Part shown: positions 44,561 through 53,771 of the stretch, piece after piece
Layout of the letters: every line of letters begins with the position of its first letter
Numbering within the stretch: the first letter of the stretch is position 1
Assembly: GCA_033856255.1 (NCBI GenBank)
Contig: JAWVFH010000044.1
Coordinates: forward strand, 1 to 64,000
Origin: WHSW01 sp033856255
GTDB taxonomy: Bacteria; Actinomycetota; Thermoleophilia; Solirubrobacterales; 70-9
DNA: 64,000 bases
Direction of reading: 5' to 3'
Notes under the pieces: generated by a model
The model's database searches: none
What the model was told of the DNA's origin: nothing
What the model saw: the letters and a program-made list of their open reading frames with translations, nothing else
Program-made: the position numbers and the translations under genes

Positions 44561-46876
44561 ATGAGGCTGATCATCACGGAGAAGAACAACTCGGCGAAAA
44601 AGATCGCCGAGATACTGTCTGGCGGCGCGGCGAAGGCCGACGCCACCTACAAGGTGCCGTTCTACACCTGGACCGACTCGGACGGCGATCAGATGACCGT
44701 CGGACTCAAGGGCCACGTGATGGGAGTCGCCTTCCCCGAGGGCTACTCGAACTGGCAGGAGACCGACCTCCACGAGCTGATCGACGCCGAGCTCGTGCCG
44801 GAGCCGACCGACAAGAACGTGGTCAAGGCGGTGCGCAAGCTCTCCAAGGAGGCCGACGAGGTCGTGATCGCGACCGACTTCGACCGCGAGGGCGAGCTGA
44901 TCGGCCTCGAGGCGCTGCAGCAGGCGCTCGACGCCAACCCGAAGATCATCGAAGCAATTGCCGCCAGCGACACCGTTGCCGGCGGGTTGAGCGAGGTGCG
45001 CCCGCCCGTGAAGCGCGCCCGCTACTCGGCGCTGACCAAGGAGGAGATCGAGCGCGCCTTCTCCAACCTCGACCAGCTCTCCTACGACCTCGCTTACGCC
45101 GGCTCGGCGCGCCAGGACATCGACCTGATCTGGGGAGCGACGCTGACCCGCGCCGTCTCGCTCGCCAGCCGCCGCTTCGGCTCCAACTTCCTCTCCGTCG
45201 GCCGCGTCCAGAGCCCGACGCTGGCGCTGATCGTCGAGCGCGAGCTCGAGCGCCGCGCCCACGTGCCGAAGCCGTTCTGGGAGCTGTTCGCCAAGTTCGC
45301 CCATCCCGACGGCTCGTTCGAGGCCCACCACGCGACCGACAAGTTCTGGGAGAAGGCCGAGGCCGACGCGGCGCTCGCCGGCACCTCGAGCCCCGGCGTG
45401 GTCAAGCAGGTGACCTCGAAGCGCAACACGCGCAAGCCGCCCACACCCCTCAACACCACCGCCTTCACCACGGATGCCTCGAGCCGGCTCGGGATCACCC
45501 CCGCGGCTGCGATGCGGCTCGCCGAGGACCTCTACATGGACGGGTTCATCTCCTACCCGCGCACCGACAACACGGTCTATCCCCCCTCGCTGAACACGAA
45601 GGAGCTGGTCAGCTCGCTGGTCCGGATCCCGGAGTTCGACGCGGCCAAGGGCCTGCTCAACGGGCCGCTGCAGGCGACCCGCGGCAAGAAGGAGACCACC
45701 GACCACCCGCCGATCTATCCGACCCAGGCGGTCTACCCGAACGCGCTCGGGGACGGGCCGAAGCGACGCGTCTACGAGCTCGTCGTCCGCCGCTTCCTCG
45801 CGACCTTCTCGCCGCCGATGATCACCGAGTCGACGCGCGCCGACATCGAGGCCGGCTCCGAGACCTACTTCGTCCGCGGCTCGGTCGTCGTCGACCCCGG
45901 CTACGCCGCCATCTACACCTACGCCCGCTCCTCCGACGAGGAGATCCCGGCGCTCGCCGAGGGCCAGAGCCTGGATCTCGACGGCGAGCCCTGGATCGTC
46001 GACAAGGAGACCCAGCCCCCGTCGCGGATCAGCCAGGGCAAGCTGATCGAGCTGATGGAGGAGCGCGGCCTGGGCACCAAGGCGACCCGCGCCGACATCA
46101 TCCAGAAGCTCTACGACCGCGGCTACGCCTACGCCAACCCGCCGATCCCGTCGGAGACCGGGATCGCGCTCTACAAGGCCTTCCACGAGTACGTGCCGCG
46201 GATGGCGACCCCGGAGATGACCGCCGAGCTCGAGTCCGACATGGACCAGATCGCCGCCGGCGAGACCTCGAAGGCCGAGGTCGTGCGGATCAGCCGCGAG
46301 ATGCTGCACGAGACCACCTCCGAGCTCGAGTTGAAGAAGGAGGATCTGGCGAAGCAGATCTGGGCCGGCATGGACGAGGACAAGTTCCTCGGCCCGTGCA
46401 AGGTCTGCGAGGAGGCTGGGCGCAAGCGCGAGAACGGCGAGCCCAACCGGCTGCGGATCATCGACCTCAAGGGCGGCAAGCGCATGTACGGCTGCGAGGG
46501 CTGGAAGCGCGATGACCCCGAGTCGCCGGACTCCTGCCCGGTGAGCGGCCCGCTCCCCGGGCGCTTCTTCGAGCTCTGGCGCCTCGAGGAACGCTGCTCG
46601 GTGTGCGGCGAGCGCCCCCGCCTGACGGTGAAGAAGAAGGGCCCGGGGCGCCCCTGGAAGCTGTGCCTCAACGACGACTGCCCGACGATGGTCGAGATGC
46701 GCGAGAAGCGCGCCGAGCGCGAGGCGGCCAAGGAGGCGCGCGCGGCCGCGAAGGCGGCCGGGGGCGAGGAGGAGTCCGAGCCGGCGACGGCGCCGTCCAA
46801 GGGAGGCGGCCGACGGCGGCCCAAGAAACCCGCGCCGACCACAGCGCGGACGAAGCGGGCCCGCTCGAGCACCTAG
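44561..46876 (+). CDS. topA: Type IA DNA topoisomerase I, archaeal-type
   Basis: Relaxes negative supercoils, 771 aa. Toprim domain LIITEKNNSAKKIAEIL with ATDFDREGELIG (acidic DxDxE site), then RYSALTKEEIERAF and FLSVGRVQSPTLALIVEREL, and the catalytic Tyr in GFISYPRTDNTVYP near residue 330. These motifs match archaeal topoisomerase I rather than the usual bacterial form (VESPAKAKTI, ITYMRTDS). The C-terminus has Cys4-type zinc modules (CKVCEEAGRK and CSVCGERPRL with CLNDDC) and a Lys/Arg/Ala-rich tail. Starts at 44561; tmk and holB follow closely. Confidence 0.92.
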   Translation: MRLIITEKNNSAKKIAEILSGGAAKADATYKVPFYTWTDSDGDQMTVGLKGHVMGVAFPEGYSNWQETDLHELIDAELVPEPTDKNVVKAVRKLSKEADEVVIATDFDREGELIGLEALQQALDANPKIIEAIAASDTVAGGLSEVRPPVKRARYSALTKEEIERAFSNLDQLSYDLAYAGSARQDIDLIWGATLTRAVSLASRRFGSNFLSVGRVQSPTLALIVERELERRAHVPKPFWELFAKFAHPDGSFEAHHATDKFWEKAEADAALAGTSSPGVVKQVTSKRNTRKPPTPLNTTAFTTDASSRLGITPAAAMRLAEDLYMDGFISYPRTDNTVYPPSLNTKELVSSLVRIPEFDAAKGLLNGPLQATRGKKETTDHPPIYPTQAVYPNALGDGPKRRVYELVVRRFLATFSPPMITESTRADIEAGSETYFVRGSVVVDPGYAAIYTYARSSDEEIPALAEGQSLDLDGEPWIVDKETQPPSRISQGKLIELMEERGLGTKATRADIIQKLYDRGYAYANPPIPSETGIALYKAFHEYVPRMATPEMTAELESDMDQIAAGETSKAEVVRISREMLHETTSELELKKEDLAKQIWAGMDEDKFLGPCKVCEEAGRKRENGEPNRLRIIDLKGGKRMYGCEGWKRDDPESPDSCPVSGPLPGRFFELWRLEERCSVCGERPRLTVKKKGPGRPWKLCLNDDCPTMVEMREKRAEREAAKEARAAAKAAGGEEESEPATAPSKGGGRRRPKKPAPTTARTKRARSST

Positions 46877-46882
46877 ATCGCC

Positions 46883-47473
46883 GTGTTCGTCACCCTCGAG
46901 GGCATCGATCGCTCAGGGAAGACCACGCAGGCGGCGCTGCTCGCCGACGCGCTCGGGCCGCAGACGATCCAGCTGCGCGAGCCCGGTGGCACGCCCGCCG
47001 GCGAGCGGATCCGCGAGCTGCTCAAGGACCCCGAGCTCGAGCTCGGCCCGGGCGCCGAGCTGCTGCTCTTCAACGCCGCCCGCGCGCAGCTCGCAGGCGA
47101 GGTGATCGGGCCGGCCCGCGAGCGCGGCGTCGACGTCGTCTGCGACCGCTACATCGACTCGACCGTCGCCTACCAGGGGGTCGCCCGCGGGCTCGGGATC
47201 GAGCTCGTCGAGCAGCTCAACGCGCTCGTGGTCGGCGACTGCGTCCCGGACCTGACCGTGCTCCTGCGGGTCGACCCGGCGCTCGCCGGCGACCGCGCCG
47301 GCGACGCGTCCGACCGCTTCGAGGCCGAGGGGCTCGAGTTCCAGCGCGCGGTCGCCGCCGCCTACGACGAGCTCGCCGACCGCCACCCCGAGCGGATCGC
47401 GGTCATCGACGGCACCGGCGAGGTCGAGGCGGTGGCGGAGCGGATCCGGGCCCTCGTTGAGGCTCGTCGGTGA
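46883..47473 (+). CDS. tmk: Thymidylate kinase
   Basis: dTMP kinase for DNA synthesis, 196 aa. P-loop EGIDRSGKTTQ at residues 6-16, DRY motif VVCDRYIDSTVAYQG near 90, and REPGGTPAGERIRELL. GTG start at 46883, six bases after topA; overlaps holB by four bases. topA-tmk-holB is a DNA-replication unit. Confidence 0.95.
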   Translation: MFVTLEGIDRSGKTTQAALLADALGPQTIQLREPGGTPAGERIRELLKDPELELGPGAELLLFNAARAQLAGEVIGPARERGVDVVCDRYIDSTVAYQGVARGLGIELVEQLNALVVGDCVPDLTVLLRVDPALAGDRAGDASDRFEAEGLEFQRAVAAAYDELADRHPERIAVIDGTGEVEAVAERIRALVEARR

Positions 47474-48585
47474 TCGCCGAGGCGACGGCCGACCAGCCGG
47501 CCGCGCGGGCCGCGCTCACCGCGGCGCTCGCCGAGCCCTTCCACGCCTACCTGCTGGCCGGGCCGCCGGGCTCGGGCAAGTCCGCGGCCGCGCGAGCCCT
47601 GGCCGCCGAGCTGCTCGCCGAGGCCGCGGACGACCCCGAGAGCGCCCGGCGGCGGGCGCTTGCCGACCCCTCACCCCATCCCGACCTGGTCTGGTTGCGC
47701 CCACCGGGCACGCAGCACTTGGTCGAGGAGGTGCGCGAGCGCGTGATCGCCCAGGTCGCCTACCGGCCGTTCGAGGGCGAGCGCCGGGTGTTCGTGATCG
47801 AGGCCGCCGAGGCGATGGCGGAGGAGAGCCAGAACGCGCTCCTGAAGACGCTCGAGGAGCCGCCCCCCTTCGCGCATCTGATCCTGATCAGCGCCGAGCC
47901 CGAGGCGTTGCTGGAAACGGTGCGCTCGCGCTGCCGCGTGGTGCGCTTCGCGCGGCTGGCGCCGGACGCGGTCGAGGAGCGGCTGAGCGAGCATCCGCCG
48001 GGCTCCGAGCGCACCGCCGCGGCCCGGCTCGCCGGCGGCGACCCTGCCCGGGCCCGCTTCCTGCTCGGCGAGGAGGGGAGGGCGTTGCGCGTCGCCGTCG
48101 AGGAGCTGGTCCGCGCCGTACGGAGCGGCGAGCTCGCCGGTGCGCCCTGGGAGGCGATCGCGAAGGCGGCCGACGCCGCCGGCGAGCGCGAGTCGGAGGC
48201 GATCCGGGCCAGGGCCGCCGAGGCCGAGGAGGAGGCGGCCGAGCGCACCGGTCCCGCCGCCCGCCGGCGCGCCCGCGACGCCGAGGAATCGGGCAAGCGC
48301 GCCTCGCGCCGAGCCCGCAACGCGACCCTCGATCTCGGCCTCGGCCTGCTCGGCGCCTGGATGCGCGACCTGGCGGCCGCCTCCGAGGGCGCCCCCGAGC
48401 TCGCCTTCAACGGTGACCGGCAGACGGAGCTGGCCGAGCTCGCCGCCGGCCTCGACCCGCGCCGCGCCCGGCGCGCCGGCGAGCTCGTCCTCGACACTCG
48501 CCGGCGCCTGACCGTGAACGTCTCCGAGACATTGGCGCTGGAGGCGCTCGCCTTCCGGCTCGAGTTTCTGCTCGCGTCCGGCTGA
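47470..48585 (+). CDS. holB: DNA polymerase III delta' subunit
   Basis: Clamp-loader AAA+ subunit, 371 aa. Degenerate to intact P-loop LAGPPGSGKSAAARAL near residue 30, VFVIEAAEAMAEESQNALLK, and sensor region TLEEPPPFAHLILIS with VRSRCRVVRF. The zinc-binding Cys module of E. coli delta' is absent. A long Glu/Ala/Arg-rich coiled segment lies near 235-285. GTG start at 47470 overlaps tmk. Confidence 0.92.
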   Translation: MIAEATADQPAARAALTAALAEPFHAYLLAGPPGSGKSAAARALAAELLAEAADDPESARRRALADPSPHPDLVWLRPPGTQHLVEEVRERVIAQVAYRPFEGERRVFVIEAAEAMAEESQNALLKTLEEPPPFAHLILISAEPEALLETVRSRCRVVRFARLAPDAVEERLSEHPPGSERTAAARLAGGDPARARFLLGEEGRALRVAVEELVRAVRSGELAGAPWEAIAKAADAAGERESEAIRARAAEAEEEAAERTGPAARRRARDAEESGKRASRRARNATLDLGLGLLGAWMRDLAAASEGAPELAFNGDRQTELAELAAGLDPRRARRAGELVLDTRRRLTVNVSETLALEALAFRLEFLLASG

Positions 48586-48625
48586 GGTTCGCGGCCGCCG
48601 GGTGGGCGGCGTCGGCGGCGTCGCG

Positions 48626-48631
48626 GATAAT
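48626..48631 (+). promoter_or_regulatory. -10 box GATAAT for the PAS-type kinase operon
   Basis: GATAAT ends nine bases before the ATG at 48641; no ribosome binding site. Together with the boxes at 40747 and 15401 it is among the clearest leaderless-type promoters here. Confidence 0.55.
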
Positions 48632-48640
48632 CGCCACTGG

Positions 48641-50398
48641 ATGGCACCGTCACGACGCTCGACCCCGCGCTCGGTACGCCGCAGGCCGTTCGGCGTTCGC
48701 CTCTACCTGGCGCTCGCCTTCGCCGCCGTGGCGATGATCACCGCCGGGCTCGCCTACGTGCTGGTCTCCGACACCGGCGTGCAGGCGGCCGACGAGGACC
48801 TGGTCCAGCTCGCGGTCGGGCGCACTGTCGGGCTGGCCGACGAGATCGGCGCCCGTCCGCAGCGAGCCGCGCGGACGACGCTCGCCGGGATCTCCGAGCA
48901 GGGCTACTCGGCCTGGGTGTTCGAGGACCACGGGCGCCTGGTGACCGCGGATACGTCGGGCGGGGTCGACCTGCTCTCCGTGCCCGGAGGCCGCCAGGGG
49001 GTCAGGAGCGCCCTGATCGGCAGTCGCTACGTCGACTCGCTGCCGGGCGGCGTGACCGTGGTCGCGGTGCCGATCTTCCGCGACGGCGCGATCGACGGGG
49101 CGATCCTCGGGCGCTCGGTGCGCGCGCCCGAGGTGCAGCATGCGCTCGAGGCGCTGCGCGGCGACCGCCTGACGGCGCTCGGGGTCGCGGTCGCGGTCGC
49201 GGTCCTGATCTCGTTCCTGGTCGCCAGCGCGATCACGTCCCGCGTCAAGCGACTCGCCGAGAGCGCGGCGCGGATCAGCGAGGGGGAGCTGGACGAGCCG
49301 CTGGAGGGCGCCGGCGGGCGTGACGAGATCACCGACCTCGGCCGGGCGCTGGAGCGGATGCGCGGCGCCCTGCGGCAGACGTTCACGGCCCTGCGCGAGG
49401 AGCGCGACCGGCTGTCGGCGATCTTCGAGGCACTCTCCGACGCGGTCATGGTCGTCCAGGCCGACGGCGAGGTCCGCTTCTTCAACGCCTCGGCGCGGGA
49501 GCTGATCCGGGCCGACGGGCGCGCTATCGACCCGCTGATCCCATGGCTGCGGCGGGCCGCGAGCCGGGCGGTCGTGGAGAGCGACGCACTGCGAGTCGGC
49601 GACCGCGTCTACTCCCTGAACGCGCGCCAGCTGCCCGCCGAGGACGCGGTGCTGGCCGTGGTTCGCGACCGCACCGAGGAGATGCGCCGCGAGGTCGCCG
49701 AGCGGGAGTTCGTTTCCAACGCCGCGCACGAGCTGCGCAACCCGATCGCCGGGATCTCGGGGGCGATCGAGGTTCTGCGCGCGGGCGCCAAGGACGATCC
49801 GGAGGCGCGCGAGCACTTCCTCGTCCGCCTCTCGGAGGACGCCGAGCGGATCAGCCGCCTGACCGAGTCGCTGCTCATCCTGGCGCGGATGGAGGCGGTC
49901 GGCGAGGGCGGGGTGGAGGCGCTCGACGTCGCCCTCGTGATCGAGGAGGCGACCGAGGCGGTCGCCGCTCCCGACGGGATCGAGGTCGAGCTCCAGATCG
50001 GCGGCGACCTGGTCGCCCAGGGGGACCGGGTGCTCCTCCGCCAGGTGGTGATCGGCCTGCTCACGAACGCGTTCAAGAACACGCCGGCGCCCGGGCGGGT
50101 GACGATCCGCGCCCGGCGCGGGCGCTCGGAGGAGCTCGACGGCGGGGGCGAGGTCTGGATCGAGGTCACCGACACCGGGAGCGGGATCGCCGCGGCCGAG
50201 ATCGACCGGATCTTCGAGCGCTTCTACCGCGGCTCCGGCTCGCTCGAGCAGGAGGGCTTCGGCCTCGGTCTCTCGATCGCCCGGCGGATGGTCGACGTGA
50301 TGGGAGGCGAGATCGGGGTCGAGTCGGCCGAGGGCGAGGGCGCGACCTTCTGGGTCCGCCTGCGCGCCGCGCAACCGGCCACGACCCCAGTAGCGTAA
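48641..50398 (+). CDS. HAMP-PAS sensor histidine kinase (PhoR-like)
   Basis: 585 aa. Two membrane helices (~22-42 and ~182-205) flank an extracytoplasmic sensor of ~140 residues; HAMP ~206-258, PAS ~270-340 (FEALSDAVMVVQADGEVRFF), DHp with phospho-His in FVSNAAHELRNPIAGISGAI near 375, and HATPase with VIGLLTNAFKNT, DTGSGIAAAE and GFGLGLSIARRM. The layout resembles PhoR, but no phosphate-transport genes are near. Pairs with the regulator 7 bases downstream. Confidence 0.92.
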   Translation: MAPSRRSTPRSVRRRPFGVRLYLALAFAAVAMITAGLAYVLVSDTGVQAADEDLVQLAVGRTVGLADEIGARPQRAARTTLAGISEQGYSAWVFEDHGRLVTADTSGGVDLLSVPGGRQGVRSALIGSRYVDSLPGGVTVVAVPIFRDGAIDGAILGRSVRAPEVQHALEALRGDRLTALGVAVAVAVLISFLVASAITSRVKRLAESAARISEGELDEPLEGAGGRDEITDLGRALERMRGALRQTFTALREERDRLSAIFEALSDAVMVVQADGEVRFFNASARELIRADGRAIDPLIPWLRRAASRAVVESDALRVGDRVYSLNARQLPAEDAVLAVVRDRTEEMRREVAEREFVSNAAHELRNPIAGISGAIEVLRAGAKDDPEAREHFLVRLSEDAERISRLTESLLILARMEAVGEGGVEALDVALVIEEATEAVAAPDGIEVELQIGGDLVAQGDRVLLRQVVIGLLTNAFKNTPAPGRVTIRARRGRSEELDGGGEVWIEVTDTGSGIAAAEIDRIFERFYRGSGSLEQEGFGLGLSIARRMVDVMGGEIGVESAEGEGATFWVRLRAAQPATTPVA

Positions 50399-50405
50399 GC
50401 GCGCT

Positions 50406-51107
50406 ATGAGCGACCGGATCCTGATCGCAGACGACGAGCCCTCGGTGCGCGACGCCGTCGGCTACGCCCTGCGCCAGGAGGGCTTCGACGTCACGCTCGC
50501 GGTCGACGGCGAGGACGCCGACGGCAAGCTCGGCGGCGAGGACCCGGGCTTCGACCTGCTGATCCTCGACATCATGATGCCGGGCCGCTCCGGCCTCGAC
50601 ATCTGCCGCGACGTGCGAGCCCGCAGCCCCGTGCCGATCATCCTCCTGACCGCCAAGGACCAGGAGGTGGACAAGGTCGTCGGGCTCGAGGTCGGCGCCG
50701 ACGACTACGTCACCAAGCCGTTCTCGGTCCGCGAGCTCCTCGGCCGCGTCCGCGCCCAGCTGCGCCGCCGCGAGCTCGACCGCTCGAGCACGGTCACCGA
50801 GGCGAAGACGATCGACGCCGGCCCGGTGCGGATCGACCTCGCCCGCCACCTGGTCTCGATCCGCGGCGAGCCGGTGAACCTGACCCGTTCGGAGTTCCAG
50901 GTCCTGCGCCTGCTCGCCGAGCGCCCGGGCCAGGTGTTCAGCCGCCTCGAGATCATGGAGGAGCTGTGGCAGTCGGAGTTCTCGGGCGACGTTCGCGCCT
51001 GCGACGTCCACATCTCGAACCTGCGCCAGAAGGTCGAGCGCGACCCCCAGGAGCCGGAGCTGGTGCTCACGGTCCGCGGCGTCGGCTACAAGCTCGCCGA
51101 GCGATAG
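50406..51107 (+). CDS. OmpR/PhoB-family response regulator
   Basis: 233 aa. Receiver with IADDEPSVRDA, phospho-Asp in LLILDIMMPGRSGLDI near residue 57 and DDYVTKPFSVREL near 105, then a winged helix (LTRSEFQVLRLLAERPGQVF, RACDVHISNLRQKVERDPQE). Cognate of the kinase upstream. Target genes unknown. Confidence 0.94.
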   Translation: MSDRILIADDEPSVRDAVGYALRQEGFDVTLAVDGEDADGKLGGEDPGFDLLILDIMMPGRSGLDICRDVRARSPVPIILLTAKDQEVDKVVGLEVGADDYVTKPFSVRELLGRVRAQLRRRELDRSSTVTEAKTIDAGPVRIDLARHLVSIRGEPVNLTRSEFQVLRLLAERPGQVFSRLEIMEELWQSEFSGDVRACDVHISNLRQKVERDPQEPELVLTVRGVGYKLAER

Positions 51108-51139
51108 TCGCCAAACCAGTCTTTAGACTGAGCCGCCGT

Positions 51140-51212
51140 GCCGGCGTAGCTCAGTTGGTAGAGCACTTCACTCGTAATGAAGGGGTCATCGGTTCAAATC
51201 CGATCGCCGGCT
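51140..51212 (+). tRNA. tRNA-Thr (anticodon CGT)
   Basis: 73 nt cloverleaf: acceptor GCCGGCG/CGCCGGC, D-arm GCTC...GAGC, anticodon stem CTTCA/TGAAG around loop CTCGTAA, variable GGGTC, T-arm ATCGG/CCGAT with TTCAAAT, discriminator T. No CCA is encoded. Reads codon ACG. It lies 32 bases after the response regulator and may be co-transcribed with it. Confidence 0.96.
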
Positions 51213-51231
51213 TCTCTCCGCGGTAGCGCCC

Positions 51232-52272
51232 ATGCCCACGCTCTCCGTCGTCATCGTCACCCACGACTCGCGCCAGGCGATCTCGGCGACGGTGCCGGCG
51301 CTCGTCGCCCAGCTGCGCGAGGGCGACGAGCTGATCGTCGTCGACAACGCCTCCGCTGACGGCACCGCCGACGCCGTCCGGGAGCTCGCGCCGGCGGCGA
51401 CGGTGGTCGAGACCGGCGCCAACCTCGGCTTCGCCGCCGCCTGCAACCGCGGCGCCGAAGCCGCCTCGGGCGAGCTGCTCTGCCTGCTCAACCCCGACGC
51501 CGTGCCGCAGGCGGGGTGGCGAGACGCGATCGAGCTGCCGGCGACCGACGGCCGCGGCTGGTCGGCTTGGCAGGCGCTGGTCACGGCGGACGGCGGCCGC
51601 GAGATCAACACGCGGGGCGGCGTCCTGCACTTCACCGGGATCGCCTGGGCGGGCGGCGCCGGGACGGGGATCGCCGACCTGCCGACCACGGAGCCGCTGG
51701 CGCTCGAGGAGCCGGGGTTCGTCTCCGGCGCCTGCCTGGCGATCGCGCGCGAGCGCTACGACGCGCTCGGGGGGATGCCCGGGCGGTACTTCCTCTACCA
51801 CGAGGACGTCGACCTGTCGCTGCGGGTGCGGCTTGCCGGCGGGACGCTCGGCGTCGAGCCGGCCGCCCGCGTCGACCACGACTACGAGTTCGCCAAGGGC
51901 GGCCACAAGTGGCGCTATCTGGAGCGTAACCGCTGGGCGACCCTGATCCGCACCTACCCGGCGACACTGCTCTTCCTGCTGACGCCGGCGCTGCTGGGGA
52001 CCGAGCTGGCCCTGCTGGTCGCGGCGACCGGGGGCGGCTGGCTGCCGCAGAAGCTGCGGGCATGGGGCGAGACGCTGATCTCGCTGCCGCGCCTGCTCGG
52101 CGAGCGGCGGCGGATCCAGGCCGCGCGGACGATCGGCGCCGGGGAGTTCGCCGCCGGGCTGACGGCCCAGCTCGAGTCGCCCTACCTCGGCCGGGCGGGC
52201 CGCTCGCGGGTGCTAACCGCCGTCCTCGGCGCTTACTGGTCGGTCGTGAGACGGCTCGTCGGCGCCGGCTGA
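51232..52272 (+). CDS. Family 2 glycosyltransferase (rhamnosyltransferase-like)
   Basis: 346 aa. GT-A fold with VVIVTHDSRQ, DNASADGT near residue 38, the LLNPDA (DxD-equivalent) near 85, and FLYHEDVDLSLRVRLAG (the ED of the catalytic site) near 186. A hydrophobic stretch YPATLLFLLTPALLGTELAL (~240-260) and a basic tail suggest membrane association. It likely adds sugars to a cell-surface polymer. Its 3' end overlaps the convergent DUF2304-like gene by 60 bases. Confidence 0.88.
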   Translation: MPTLSVVIVTHDSRQAISATVPALVAQLREGDELIVVDNASADGTADAVRELAPAATVVETGANLGFAAACNRGAEAASGELLCLLNPDAVPQAGWRDAIELPATDGRGWSAWQALVTADGGREINTRGGVLHFTGIAWAGGAGTGIADLPTTEPLALEEPGFVSGACLAIARERYDALGGMPGRYFLYHEDVDLSLRVRLAGGTLGVEPAARVDHDYEFAKGGHKWRYLERNRWATLIRTYPATLLFLLTPALLGTELALLVAATGGGWLPQKLRAWGETLISLPRLLGERRRIQAARTIGAGEFAAGLTAQLESPYLGRAGRSRVLTAVLGAYWSVVRRLVGAG

Positions 52273-52986
52273 GGCGCCGTTCTCGCTCGGCACCTCGCCC
52301 CGGGCCTCACGCAGCTCCAGGTCGAGGCGGGCGTTCTCCTGGGCGAGGATCTTGGTCTCATCGGCGAGCCGCGAGGTGGCGACGGAGAAGTGCAGGAGGA
52401 GGATGAAGATCACCCCGAAGGCGAGGATGAAGATCGCGTTCGCGGGCTGCTGGATCCCCATCCATCCGGCGATCACGTCGAGCCCGTTGGTCCAGATCGC
52501 GAGCACCAGCATCGCCAGCGCGGCGAGCATCCACAGCAGCGCGTAGCGCTCCGCCAGGCGCCGGCGGCGGACCAGCTCGAGCACGAGCAGGAAGATCGCC
52601 AGGGTCGCGATCACGGCGATGACCTGGGCCTTGGTTTCGAGGCCCGAGCCGCCCTGGCTCTTCGGGTTGACGGCCGGGGCGATCGTCGCGTCGATCACGT
52701 TCGAGCTGTTGACGGCCTCGCCGCCGCCGGTGGGGACGATCGTGGTCTCCGCGACCCCGGCGCCGCGGATCGTGTTGCCCTGTGCGACCAGGGTCTCGCC
52801 CTCGGTCAGCGGGTACGTGCCCGGGCCGAGGAGGATCGTGTCGCCGGGCGCGGCGTCGAGGATCGTCTGGCCGAGCGAGCCGGGGCCGCTCTGGTTCTCG
52901 TTCTCGACCCGGAGCGTCGCGGCGGCGGCGCTCGCGCAGAGCGCCAGGGCGGCGACGACGACCAGCGCGAGGGTCCGGAGGCGCAT
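52213..52986 (-). CDS. DUF2304-like membrane protein with N-terminal exported beta-helix-like module
   Basis: 257 aa. Signal peptide (1-~22), then a segment with TLRVENENQSGPGSLGQTIL and GDTILLGPGTYPLTEGETLV, the opening pattern of parallel beta-helix (pectate-lyase-like) repeats, then three hydrophobic helices from ~120 with LAERYALLWMLAALAMLVLA and ANAIFILAFGVIFILLLHFS, typical of DUF2304, and a C-terminal coiled coil. DUF2304 proteins usually accompany polyprenyl-phosphate glycosyltransferases like the gene just upstream. The beta-helix module is an unusual addition. Confidence 0.75.
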   Translation of the reverse strand: MRLRTLALVVVAALALCASAAAATLRVENENQSGPGSLGQTILDAAPGDTILLGPGTYPLTEGETLVAQGNTIRGAGVAETTIVPTGGGEAVNSSNVIDATIAPAVNPKSQGGSGLETKAQVIAVIATLAIFLLVLELVRRRRLAERYALLWMLAALAMLVLAIWTNGLDVIAGWMGIQQPANAIFILAFGVIFILLLHFSVATSRLADETKILAQENARLDLELREARGEVPSENGASAGADEPSHDRPVSAEDGG

Positions 52987-53763
52987 CTAGTCCTCGGCCG
53001 GCGGGCCGGCGCCGGGCTCGTCGTGGCCGGCGGCCTCGACCGGGGTCGGGCGGCGGCGGAAGAGGCCGACGAACAGCGCCAGCATCACCTTGACCATGTA
53101 GTAGGCGCTGCGCGGGTAGTCGATCGAGCTGGAGCCGAAGCCGCGCGCGTTCATCCGCACCGGGACCTCGTGGATGCGCAGGTGGTGGGCGTGCAGCATC
53201 AGCAGCGCCTCGACCTCGGGGTAGTCGTGCGGGTAGTCGCGGGCGAAGAGCTCGATCCCGCGCCGGTTGGTCATCCGGAAACCGGACGTGGGGTCGGTGA
53301 TCCGCTGCCGGGTCAGGGTCGAGAGCACGACCGAGAAGATCAGGTTCCCGAGCCGGCGGCCGAACGGCACCTTGTAGCCGGGATCGCCGCGAAAGCGGCT
53401 GCCGCAGACCATGTCGGCCTCGTCCCCGGAAGTGTGCAGCGCCTCGAGCAGCTCGGGCAGGTACTCGGGCTTGTGCTGGCCGTCGCCGTCGACCTGGACG
53501 GCGACGTCGTAGCCGTGGCGCAGCGCGTACTGGTAGCCAGACTGCACCGCGCCGCCGATCCCGAGGTTGTACGGGTGGCTGAGCACGACCGCGCCCTCGT
53601 CCGCGGCGACGGCGGCCGTGGCGTCGGTGGAGCCGTCGTTGACGACGAGGACGTCGAAGCCGGGGGCCTCGCGCAGGATGTCGCGGACCACGCGGCCGAC
53701 CATGTCGGCCTCGTTGTAGGCCGGCACGATCGCGAGCTTGGCCAGTTCGGCTCCGGGCGGCAT
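52987..53763 (-). CDS. Family 2 glycosyltransferase (polyprenyl-phosphate mannosyl/glucosyltransferase-like)
   Basis: 258 aa. DPM1-like GT-A fold: AIVPAYNEADMVGRVV, VVNDGSTDAT near residue 43, and VQVDGDGQHKPEYLPELLEA with the metal-binding DxD near 93, and GSRFRGDPGYKVPFGRRLGN. It probably charges a lipid carrier with a sugar. It ends one base before the DUF2304-like gene, its usual partner. TACCCT (53772-53777) is eight bases before the ATG. Confidence 0.9.
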   Translation of the reverse strand: MPPGAELAKLAIVPAYNEADMVGRVVRDILREAPGFDVLVVNDGSTDATAAVAADEGAVVLSHPYNLGIGGAVQSGYQYALRHGYDVAVQVDGDGQHKPEYLPELLEALHTSGDEADMVCGSRFRGDPGYKVPFGRRLGNLIFSVVLSTLTRQRITDPTSGFRMTNRRGIELFARDYPHDYPEVEALLMLHAHHLRIHEVPVRMNARGFGSSSIDYPRSAYYMVKVMLALFVGLFRRRPTPVEAAGHDEPGAGPPAED

Positions 53764-53771
53764 GGGGCCGC

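Noticed and set aside
48641..51107. Naming the HAMP-PAS kinase and regulator PhoR/PhoB
   Set aside because: The domain layout fits, but no pst or phoU genes or Pho boxes are nearby, so only a family-level name is given.
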